From Butyrivibrio proteoclasticus (GTDB lineage Bacteria; Bacillota; Clostridia; Lachnospirales; Lachnospiraceae), in the NCBI RefSeq assembly GCF_900115735.1, contig NZ_FOXO01000001.1, positions 124,001-188,000 of the forward strand: a DNA stretch of 64,000 nt. Direction: 5' to 3'. Made by a program: the position numbers and the translations under genes. This document shows, one piece after another, positions 1 through 7,753 of this stretch. Position 1 is the stretch's first letter; every line of letters begins with the position of its first letter. Below the pieces are notes generated by a model that did not search any database, was not told the DNA's origin, and saw only the letters and a program-made list of their open reading frames with translations.

Positions 1-1101
1 GGTAAAGAATTTCAGGAACAGGGAGAGTATCCTGAGCATCGTGGTGGCGGTTGGGATAATTATACGGATTCTTTCTTTATCAATTCAGTCATGACAAGGT
101 ATAGTGATTCAACATTTGTGAATGCTATTGCCAATGCTTATACCAATGCTTCTGTCTATGGTGATTCTTCTAGCCATTTTGAGGCGCTTTATAACGGACA
201 GTTTGATAATGGGGAAATAGACTTTTACTCAAGATATTGGGCAGGGAGTAAGACTCTATTTGCTTTTCTTTTGATTTTTATGCCACTTAGCGGGATAAGA
301 GTGTTTCTGTTAGCAGTAACGCTAGCGCTTTTAATAGTAGCGTGTTTTTGTATATTCAGGACAAATGGAATTATAAGCGCCCTTGTGTTTGCGGGGCTCT
401 TTGAATTGAAAATTATGCTGTATTCATCAATGTGTCTGGCATTTAGTCCGGATATATTGCTTACACTGATTGGTTTTATTTTGGTTTACGGGGCATATGT
501 GAAAAAAGATGCGAAACCTCTTTTGGTTGGATTTTTTCTTATAGGATCTTTTAGTGCATATTGGGGATACTGGGCGTATCCTGTAATTACGATAGGACTG
601 CCATTGATATATATGGTGACGATTGATAATAGGTATGCTTTGGGATATAGACTGCGTGATTATTTATCAATATCAGTTTGCTGGGCAGTAGGACTTGCGT
701 CTACTATATTGGTCAAGATTGTTCTTGCTGGCTTGGTCATGGGAATAGACGATGGTGCGGACAAATTGCTCCTTCGTATGGGCAATGAGTATTCATACGG
801 ATACAGGTTTGTAGTATTAAGGAGTTTTATTGCAGATGAGATAAAGACAAGCTATATTTTACCAGTAGTAGTTGCTGGATTGGTTTTATGTCTTATTGCA
901 ATATTATTGAACAAAAAGTATATTGTAAATGTTGTTCCATATGTTATGCTGGCTCTTTATCCCATTGTATGGGCATATTTAACCAGTGGACATTTGGGAC
1001 ACTATTTTGATAAGACATTTATGGTTGTTTCTTATTATGCCATTTTTTCTTTTGCTATAGAGTGTATTAGAGACAAGATCCGGACTAAAAATATAACATA
1101 A
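1..1101 (+). CDS. Polytopic membrane protein, GT-C-like, 5' partial
   Basis: The reading frame is open from base 1 with no stop, so the gene begins upstream of the window; the visible part is 366 codons. It holds about nine or ten hydrophobic segments separated by short polar loops, and a soluble N-terminal stretch with an acidic/aromatic character (residues about 1-75 of the visible part). This layout fits the integral-membrane GT-C glycosyltransferases or lipid-linked sugar mannosyltransferases common in EPS loci, but I see no motif that fixes the family. It ends 15 bases before the next GT-C-like gene, so the two are probably cotranscribed. The function is inferred from context only. Confidence 0.6.
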   Translation, partial: GKEFQEQGEYPEHRGGGWDNYTDSFFINSVMTRYSDSTFVNAIANAYTNASVYGDSSSHFEALYNGQFDNGEIDFYSRYWAGSKTLFAFLLIFMPLSGIRVFLLAVTLALLIVACFCIFRTNGIISALVFAGLFELKIMLYSSMCLAFSPDILLTLIGFILVYGAYVKKDAKPLLVGFFLIGSFSAYWGYWAYPVITIGLPLIYMVTIDNRYALGYRLRDYLSISVCWAVGLASTILVKIVLAGLVMGIDDGADKLLLRMGNEYSYGYRFVVLRSFIADEIKTSYILPVVVAGLVLCLIAILLNKKYIVNVVPYVMLALYPIVWAYLTSGHLGHYFDKTFMVVSYYAIFSFAIECIRDKIRTKNIT

Positions 1102-1116
1102 GCGGAGCATTTGTTA

Positions 1117-2340
1117 ATGAATATTATAAAGTCAAATAAATTAAGTACCTTCATCATGTTTGCCATTTTTGGCTCGATTCTTCTGGCTTTTTTAGGAGGC
1201 GGAGGAACAGGCGATGCGCAGTATTTTATGGGATGGATAGAAAATGCCGATAAGTATGGGATAATAGATGGATTTAATGAGAATCACGATATGTATCCCC
1301 CATATTCTGCGCTTATTTTGTATCTTGTTTATCGACTTTTTATTTTTGTTCCTAATGCAGCTCTTTTCTCAATAAGGTTCTGTACAGCAGCATTTATGCT
1401 GATCAGTTGCTTGGTGGCGAAAGTCATATTTAAAAATGACAAAATGGTGTATATATTGTTTTTTACGACTTTCTTATCAGTAACAAATGGTTATCTGGAT
1501 ATTTTTATAGTACCGTTTGCGCTTATTGCCTATAATTTTTTCAAAAAAGAGAATTATCTATTAGGTGGATTATTTCTATGTCTGATGTGTCTTATGAAAT
1601 ATCAGCCGCTTATCATAATGCCAATTGTGGCTGTGGGATTTGTAGACATTAACAGAGAAAAAAAGAGTTTAGAGTTTAAGTGGGATAAGATAATACAGAT
1701 GTGTATGGGTGCTGTTATTCCGCTTATTGTTACTTTCGCCATCTATAAAAAGCCTTTTTTCTGGTCAATTTATGTAGCTCTTTTTAGAGATAGTAATTTC
1801 ATTTCACCTAACGGTCTTAATTTTGGGTGGATTGTACAGTTTTTTTATGAAAAAATAACAGGGACTCTTGCAGGAAATAAAGTCGACATCATGTGGAGCG
1901 TACCTTTTAAAGCTTTGGTAGCTTTTAAGTATGTTTTTGTATTGGGGTATATTGGTGTACTTATCAAGACTCTTTTGACAAGTGAAAAGAGTGTGGTTTA
2001 CATTTTAAAGAACAGTTTTATTGTTTATATCCTGTACTATCTATTTAATACGAATGTTCACGAGAACCACTTTTTTGTAGGTGTTTTACTTGCAGTACTG
2101 ATCTATTATGAAGTTGGGGACGAGTTTTTTTCGTTCCTCTGTGCTGCAGCGTTTATGTTTAATATAAATGTTGCAGTGTTTTATGGTGTGTGGGGCATTA
2201 CCGGAGGATTCGACAGAATTATTCTCGGAGTGCTGGATCCGACAGTTGTTCTTGCGGCAGTGAATGTTATATTTGGAATAGTGATGATAGTATCGCTCTT
2301 TGAAAATAAGAGTTTGGATAGAAGTGAGATTAGTCAATAA
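1117..2340 (+). CDS. Integral-membrane GT-C glycosyltransferase-like protein
   Basis: A protein of 407 residues with about ten membrane segments. Just after the first membrane helix lies an acidic loop with GTGDAQYFMGW and, about 35 residues on, YPPYSALILY. This pattern is typical of the first extracytoplasmic loop of GT-C enzymes (GT39/GT83/GT87 type), which use polyprenyl-phosphate sugars. I start at ATG 1117 because an AGCGGAG ribosome site lies 9-10 bases upstream; the TTG at 1111 would be too close to it. The neighbouring membrane polymerase and glycosyltransferases support a role in EPS assembly at the membrane. The exact sugar and GT family cannot be read from sequence. Confidence 0.65.
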   Translation: MNIIKSNKLSTFIMFAIFGSILLAFLGGGGTGDAQYFMGWIENADKYGIIDGFNENHDMYPPYSALILYLVYRLFIFVPNAALFSIRFCTAAFMLISCLVAKVIFKNDKMVYILFFTTFLSVTNGYLDIFIVPFALIAYNFFKKENYLLGGLFLCLMCLMKYQPLIIMPIVAVGFVDINREKKSLEFKWDKIIQMCMGAVIPLIVTFAIYKKPFFWSIYVALFRDSNFISPNGLNFGWIVQFFYEKITGTLAGNKVDIMWSVPFKALVAFKYVFVLGYIGVLIKTLLTSEKSVVYILKNSFIVYILYYLFNTNVHENHFFVGVLLAVLIYYEVGDEFFSFLCAAAFMFNINVAVFYGVWGITGGFDRIILGVLDPTVVLAAVNVIFGIVMIVSLFENKSLDRSEISQ

Positions 2341-2341
2341 T

Positions 2342-3883
2342 ATGAGTGCTCAAAAAGTATATTTATCAGAGATGTTGTATCTGCTCTACTTTACTGTTAT
2401 GTTTGGTGCAAGGGCAGCAGGATTATACGAGGGGATGTTGTTGTATAACATCACCCTCGTTATTGGTATACTCTTGTTTGTTATAAAAGTTACGATGACA
2501 GAACATACGGTATTTGAGTATTTAGTTATGGCCTTGCTACTGGGAATGAGTCTATTAGTATATAAGAACACTGGAGAAAAAGGGCTTCTTCTATATATGA
2601 CCATGATGCTGGGAATGAAAGGCGTGTCTCTACAAAAAATTGAAAAAGTGGGATTGACTATCCTAGGCGTGTGTTTTCCAGTACTTGTGTTTTTGTCAGT
2701 GACGGGAATTATTACTGACATCGCATATCCAGCGGATGGAAGACTACTTCCGGGACAGATGCTGAGGCGCTCCTTGGGATACCCTTATTTCAACACTATG
2801 TTCACAACTTATGTAGTTTTAGTTGCTCTGATCATGCTTGTTTGTGGATATCAGGAGAAAAAACAGCTAATTTTATCCAGTATTTTCTTTTTTATTGCCG
2901 GAGTTTATCTTTATATTTATTCTTGTTCCAATACAGGAATGATCGTGTTGACAGTATTTTTGATGATGAATATTGTTATGCAGAGTATGAAGATAAGTGC
3001 TTCCCCCAAAAGCAGAGCTGGAAGTATTGAAGATAAGCATAGAGGCCTAGGCATCTTTATTAGGATTCTGCTCATGTCGGTATATCCGCTAGGTATGGTG
3101 GCTTCAATTCTTTGCCCTCTGCTCATAGGTGGCGAGAGCTTTGAAATACTTGATAAGCTTTTTCACAATAGATTTAATTATGCCAATTATTACCTGACTC
3201 ACGAGCCTGTGACTCTTTTCGGAACAAGATTTGCTCAGGCTCCTAATGAAAATTATCTAATTGACAGTTCATTCCTTTATTCATTTTTGCAGCTTGGAGT
3301 AGTGCCTTGTGTAGTATTAACAACTCTAATGATGGCGACAATCTGTAAGCTTATAAAAGAAAACAGAAGAATTGAGCTTGCTGTTGTTGTTAGTTTCTGT
3401 GTGCTGGGACTTTCAGATCCGTTTTTCTACAATTTGTCTTATAAGAACATTATGATGCTGTTTGCTGGGGAAACGCTGTGGGCATGGTTGGCAGAAATTG
3501 AAGATACATTGATTAAGAGATCGGAACTTAGCAATTCTTCGTTAAAGAAAGAAATAGTAAAAGCTTTAAGTGCGAAGATTTTTTTATTAAAATCAGGTAG
3601 GAAAGAATTTTATTACACAAATAGCCGTATATACGCAGTATGGGGTGAAATTGGCGAGTTTTTGAAATCAGTATTTGCTACCAAAGGAATAAGAAAACTT
3701 GTTATTATGATTGGGGTTTCGATAATCATTTTTGCTTTTGCTTATTATTCAGGGCGCGCTAATGTTGAAGGTATAGTTGATACCATACCGGAGTGGGAGT
3801 TTTTCCGCAGTGCAATGAGCCGCGGACTGTGGAGCGGAATGGCTGTTATGCTGATAGTGAATTTTAGGCAGAATGTGTTATAA
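2342..3883 (+). CDS. Wzy-like EPS repeat-unit polymerase
   Basis: A polytopic membrane protein of 513 residues with about 12 hydrophobic segments. In the second half lies a large loop with NRFNYANYYL, FGTRFAQAPNENYLIDSSFL and YSFLQLGVVP, the signature seen in Wzy-type O-antigen/EPS polymerases of Firmicutes (an Asn/Asp-rich periplasmic loop followed by a helix beginning with a Leu-Gln-x-Gly turn). A further membrane pair after a soluble stretch (residues about 395-450) closes the protein. I use ATG 2342, one base after the upstream stop, rather than a TTG inside the preceding gene. The assignment is by topology and motif; polymerase specificity is unknown. Confidence 0.7.
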   Translation: MSAQKVYLSEMLYLLYFTVMFGARAAGLYEGMLLYNITLVIGILLFVIKVTMTEHTVFEYLVMALLLGMSLLVYKNTGEKGLLLYMTMMLGMKGVSLQKIEKVGLTILGVCFPVLVFLSVTGIITDIAYPADGRLLPGQMLRRSLGYPYFNTMFTTYVVLVALIMLVCGYQEKKQLILSSIFFFIAGVYLYIYSCSNTGMIVLTVFLMMNIVMQSMKISASPKSRAGSIEDKHRGLGIFIRILLMSVYPLGMVASILCPLLIGGESFEILDKLFHNRFNYANYYLTHEPVTLFGTRFAQAPNENYLIDSSFLYSFLQLGVVPCVVLTTLMMATICKLIKENRRIELAVVVSFCVLGLSDPFFYNLSYKNIMMLFAGETLWAWLAEIEDTLIKRSELSNSSLKKEIVKALSAKIFLLKSGRKEFYYTNSRIYAVWGEIGEFLKSVFATKGIRKLVIMIGVSIIIFAFAYYSGRANVEGIVDTIPEWEFFRSAMSRGLWSGMAVMLIVNFRQNVL

Positions 3884-3935
3884 TGGCACGTAAAATGACA
3901 AGCATGGAAAGGAACACCACGTAAGGAGACATTAC

Positions 3936-4703
3936 ATGGCAAGTCCATTGTTTACAGTGATCACTGTCTGTTATAACAGTGAAAAGACAATAGAAAGAAC
4001 TCTGCAGAGTGTGCTCAATCAGACTGAGCAGGATTATGAGTACCTCATAATTGACGGAGCGTCTACGGATGGCACTCTTGATGTAGTGAGGCGTTATGAA
4101 CCTAAATTTAGGGGTAGGCTTCATATATTTTCTGAAAAAGATAATGGAATATATGATGCCATGAATAAGGGAATAGCCAAGGCTTCAGGAGAACTGATTG
4201 GCCTTGTTAATAGCGATGACTTCTATGAGTTTGATGCACTGGAGAATATGAAGAAAGTATATATGGAATGGATGACCGGCGAGGATAATAAAAATAACCA
4301 TCATGTCATCCTATATGGTATGCAGAGGCGTCTTCGCGGCGGAGAAGAGATTGAGATCGAGTTTGTTAACCACAGGATTCTTGGGGAGGGAATGATCTGC
4401 CATCCCACATGTTTTGTAAGCCGCGAGGTTTACAGAGAGTTTGGAGCCTATGATACAAATTATAAGAGTGCGGCGGATCTGGATTTTCTTTTAAGAATAA
4501 AGAATAATACAGATACTACATTCGTTCCTGTATACCACATTATATCCAACTTCGAACTTGGTGGAATGTCTGCATCAGGTCGCGGTGCCAGAGAAGCTGC
4601 CAGAGTCAGATGTAAGTACGGAGTGTACTCCAGAACGAGGATGAACTACGTGATACTTCAGAGCAGAATAATAGATTTTGTGCATTGGGTGAAGAGGTTA
4701 TGA
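3936..4703 (+). CDS. GT2 family glycosyltransferase (WcaA/WfgS type)
   Basis: A cytoplasmic GT-A enzyme of 255 residues. The N-terminus has the nucleotide-sugar binding strand FTVITVCYNSEKTI, then DGASTDGTLD. The segment EKDNGIYDAMNKGIAKASGE and the metal-binding acidic NSDD at about residue 92 are diagnostic of the GT2 subgroup found in EPS and O-antigen loci. A clear AAGGAG ribosome site precedes ATG 3936. The next gene overlaps the stop by four bases (ATGA), implying translational coupling. The enzyme at 61326 has the same motifs and length and is a close paralogue. The donor and acceptor sugars are not determinable. Confidence 0.9.
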   Translation: MASPLFTVITVCYNSEKTIERTLQSVLNQTEQDYEYLIIDGASTDGTLDVVRRYEPKFRGRLHIFSEKDNGIYDAMNKGIAKASGELIGLVNSDDFYEFDALENMKKVYMEWMTGEDNKNNHHVILYGMQRRLRGGEEIEIEFVNHRILGEGMICHPTCFVSREVYREFGAYDTNYKSAADLDFLLRIKNNTDTTFVPVYHIISNFELGGMSASGRGAREAARVRCKYGVYSRTRMNYVILQSRIIDFVHWVKRL

Positions 4704-6433
4704 ACAAAAGTTTTACTAACAGAATACTTGGGATAGACGTAGCCGTCACGAATCTGGAAGATACAATAGAGTTAATTGCTCATCAGATTGATGAGCCGGG
4801 AAAAGATAGAGAAAAGTCACAGCGTTATATAAAGCTGGTTTCAGTTGAGGACTTACTCGCTGCGCAAACTGATAAGGCAAAGCGAAAGGAACTAGACAAT
4901 GCAGAAATGCTGATCCCTGTAAGCGAGCCGATTGCATGGATTCAGAGGCTCCGTGGGTTTAAGACTGTAGAAGCAATCAGAGAGAAAAAGCTAAAGGAAC
5001 AATTGGCAATTGCTCTAGGAGATAGAGCTGATGAATGCAAGTTATCCATTGTGTCTCCATGTAAATCAACATCAGCTTCCACTATCACGTTCCTGCTTAA
5101 ATCCATTCCCGATGCTTTCAAATGGCAGAGAAAAAGGCTCGGTGATAAAAAGAATCTGCTTATTTACGCTCACTATTATTATCCGGATGTGGCATCTACA
5201 GGTCAGATATTGACTGAACTTGCCGAGGGGCTTAACGATACTTTTCATACAACAGTTATCTGCACAGTGCCAAGCTACACCGGAAAGATAGACAAAGAGT
5301 ACAAAAAACATAAGTATTATTATGAAAATATTAATGGCGTTGATGTCTTGAGAATCAGGGTTCCTGAGTTTAGAAAGAACTTTTCCCCCAGCAGAATCAT
5401 CAATATTATATCTTATTTTATAAGTGCTATATTTGCCACTGCACGCGTAGGCCACCAGGATTATGTCTATACAATTTCACAACCGCCTGTGTTGGGAGGG
5501 CTTCTTGGTGTGTTTGGTAAGCTTATTAAGAGAGCGAAGTTTATTTATAATATTCAGGATTTCAATCCGGAACAGGTAATGGCTGTTTCTTTTACCGGCA
5601 ATAAGTTTGTGCTTGGAACAATGATGTGGCTTGATAAGCTGAGCTGCAGGTTCTCTGACAAAGTTATCGTCGTTGGCCGTGACATGGTGGAGACTCTTAA
5701 AAAGAGATTTCCTGAAAATATGCCTGATTACGTTCATATCAATAATTGGATCAATGAAAAAGAAATTGTGCCTCTTGAAGATGTCAATGAGAAGGTTACG
5801 GCTTTTAAAGAAAAATATGGTATTAAAGGCAAATTTGTCATTATGTATTCAGGGAACATCGGCCTTTACTATGACCTTTTGGAAATAGAGAAGATTATAA
5901 AAGAGTTTGATGCCCCTGAGTTCAGCGATGTTATTTTTGCTTTTGTTGGTCAGGGAACTGTTCTTGAAGAGATGAAGGCTTATCAGGAAAAAGAGAAACT
6001 GAAGAATATTGTCTTTATCCCATATCAGAATAAGGAAGATTTGGTTTATAGCTTAAATGCCGGAGATGTGCATTTTGTTGTTAATGCCAAGGGAATCAAG
6101 GGCGTTTCTGTGCCAAGTAAACTCTATGGTGTGATGGCAGCAGGAAAGCCGGTTCTTGGAATATTGGAAGAAGGATCTGAGGCACGTCTTATTGTTGAAG
6201 AGGCACAGTGCGGTGTTGTTGCTGATCCCGGAGACTATGATGCTATAAGGAAAGTCATCAGGTATTTTATTGATAATCGTGGCAGTAAGAATGGTTTTGC
6301 AGTTAATGCAACTGATTTTTCGGAAGATTCTTTACACAATATGGGTATGAGAGGCCGCAGATTTCTCGATGAGCATCTTACAAGGGATGTCTCAATAAAA
6401 AAATATGCTGATGAGATCTTGAAGATAAGATAA
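4700..6433 (+). CDS. GT4 glycosyltransferase with degenerate WecG/TagA N-terminal domain
   Basis: A protein of 577 residues. Residues about 1-140 resemble the N-terminal part of the WecG/TagA/CpsF (GT26) family: ILGIDVAVTNLEDTIELI, then VEDLLAAQTDKAKRKELDNA and EPIAWIQRLRG. The family's catalytic core is absent and the usual PDGMP-like motif reads PVSEP, so this part looks vestigial or regulatory. From about residue 150 there is a complete GT-B fold of the WbuB/GT4 type: YAHYYYPDVASTGQ in the N-lobe, YSGNIGLYYDL and FVGQG in the C-lobe, and VSVPSKLYGVMAAGKPVLG at the nucleotide-sugar site. ATG 4700 overlaps the upstream stop; a TTG at 4685 is an alternative start. An intact GT26 domain occurs in the gene at 29519. 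Confidence 0.85.
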   Translation: MNKSFTNRILGIDVAVTNLEDTIELIAHQIDEPGKDREKSQRYIKLVSVEDLLAAQTDKAKRKELDNAEMLIPVSEPIAWIQRLRGFKTVEAIREKKLKEQLAIALGDRADECKLSIVSPCKSTSASTITFLLKSIPDAFKWQRKRLGDKKNLLIYAHYYYPDVASTGQILTELAEGLNDTFHTTVICTVPSYTGKIDKEYKKHKYYYENINGVDVLRIRVPEFRKNFSPSRIINIISYFISAIFATARVGHQDYVYTISQPPVLGGLLGVFGKLIKRAKFIYNIQDFNPEQVMAVSFTGNKFVLGTMMWLDKLSCRFSDKVIVVGRDMVETLKKRFPENMPDYVHINNWINEKEIVPLEDVNEKVTAFKEKYGIKGKFVIMYSGNIGLYYDLLEIEKIIKEFDAPEFSDVIFAFVGQGTVLEEMKAYQEKEKLKNIVFIPYQNKEDLVYSLNAGDVHFVVNAKGIKGVSVPSKLYGVMAAGKPVLGILEEGSEARLIVEEAQCGVVADPGDYDAIRKVIRYFIDNRGSKNGFAVNATDFSEDSLHNMGMRGRRFLDEHLTRDVSIKKYADEILKIR

Positions 6434-6452
6434 CCATCGAAAGGACTAGAAC

Positions 6453-7571
6453 TTGTCTATTTTTTTATTTATAAAACAATTTGTTGATATGCTATACAAA
6501 TGGCAGTGGCTTGACATTGCTATGGTTTTGTTGGCATTTGGTATGCTGGTATATCAGTATCTTTTGATAAGACCTGAAATAAAAAAAGAGTTCAGGCCGG
6601 CGGATGCTGTTGTTGCAGCGTTGGCTTTGCTTTCCACCATCAGTTTTATCAGGGATATCAGTGCATATCAGGCATATATAAAGGTTATGTCTGCTTTTCT
6701 TTTATACTTTATGGGCAGACTTTACTATGACAGAATTCTTGAATGTGACGATGCACTGGCGTTATCCTCATACTTTATAGTTTACATTAACTTTATCCAC
6801 AGAATTGTCAGATTTGGTGGATATTTTCTACAGGTTAAGAATGCTGATGGGGATTTTTACTTTTACGACACAGATATGGCTTACGCAATAGTGCTGGCGT
6901 TTATCTTCATCGCCATGTTTGCAAGAAACTCTGTTTTTAAATTTATAACAATTTTTCTCGTTTGCCCCTACATGGTGATTTGCTCAGACGCCGGCATCCA
7001 GACAATCCTGCTCGCAGTTATTGCGGTAGTTCTTTTGATGTATGTCATGGAAGTTGCTCTTAAGAAAAAGAGACTTGCGATGGCGGGATTAGGACTTTTG
7101 ATCATTGGACTAATGGTAGCTGTCGCACTTATCTATATTCCTGTTTTGACTTCGGATACCAGCGGAACGTGGACAATATTTGGACGAAACACAGTTCTTG
7201 ATGTAGCGAACATGGAATCAAGGTATGTTGAGTGGCAGCAGACTTTTGAAGTTAGAAAACCTATAACCTTATTGGAAATACTGTTCGGAATCAGCTTTAA
7301 TACCCACCTTCCGCTTATGAGCTTATACCTAAAAACGCTTTATTCAATAGGTGTCGTGGGAATGCTGTTTGTGGCATTGTTTATGATTTTTGTATTTAAG
7401 GCAGCCTATAGGGGAGAAGACAGGAAGAGCTTTTATATAACTGTAATGGTGGCGATCCTGATGCTTGGAAGCGGCGTTACATTTAACACTATGGAAAGCT
7501 TACAGATGAGCTGGTTTATGATGCTTTTTGCAGGGATGGTCATTTCTGCGGAAGGTCGCGAACAAGAATAA
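6453..7571 (+). CDS. Wzy/O-antigen-ligase-like membrane protein
   Basis: A protein of 372 residues with about ten membrane segments and a large extracytoplasmic loop late in the sequence (GRNTVLDVANMESRYVEWQQ ... LLEILFGISF ... PLMSLYLKTLYSIGVVG). The loop followed by a Leu-Tyr-x-x-Gly-Val helix is the usual arrangement in polymerase/ligase proteins that act on undecaprenyl-linked glycans. The start is a TTG at 6453, supported by AAAGGA seven bases upstream; the first ATG (6489) lacks a ribosome site and would cut into the first helix. It is the last gene of this EPS block and is followed by a strong hairpin. It may polymerise or ligate a different unit from the protein at 2342. Confidence 0.65.
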   Translation: MSIFLFIKQFVDMLYKWQWLDIAMVLLAFGMLVYQYLLIRPEIKKEFRPADAVVAALALLSTISFIRDISAYQAYIKVMSAFLLYFMGRLYYDRILECDDALALSSYFIVYINFIHRIVRFGGYFLQVKNADGDFYFYDTDMAYAIVLAFIFIAMFARNSVFKFITIFLVCPYMVICSDAGIQTILLAVIAVVLLMYVMEVALKKKRLAMAGLGLLIIGLMVAVALIYIPVLTSDTSGTWTIFGRNTVLDVANMESRYVEWQQTFEVRKPITLLEILFGISFNTHLPLMSLYLKTLYSIGVVGMLFVALFMIFVFKAAYRGEDRKSFYITVMVAILMLGSGVTFNTMESLQMSWFMMLFAGMVISAEGREQE

Positions 7572-7621
7572 TGACTTGAAAAACTCGAAAATTAAGTGAT
7601 TTATGTATTATTCTAAACAGA

Positions 7622-7673
7622 TAATACAGAAACAGGCAACTCTTGAATATATGAGCTGCCTGTTTCTGTATTA
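7622..7673. terminator. Bidirectional hairpin between convergent genes
   Basis: A perfect 17-bp inverted repeat (arms 7622-7638 and 7657-7673, beginning taatacagaaacaggca) with three further pairs inside and a loop of about ten bases. It lies between the end of the EPS gene at 7571 and the end of the minus-strand gene at 7754, the position expected for a shared terminator. There is no long T tract on either side, so it may be partly processed rather than a strict intrinsic terminator. Confidence 0.65.
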
Positions 7674-7753
7674 GGAGCGAATAAATTATTAATATGATGA
7701 GTTCAAAAAGAGCGTAGAATAATCCGGTTTGATGCGCAGCTTCACCAGCGTAA

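Noticed and set aside
2300..2341. TTG start inside the preceding gene for the Wzy-like protein
   Set aside because: It would add 14 non-hydrophobic residues overlapping the upstream gene; ATG 2342 directly after the stop is more plausible.
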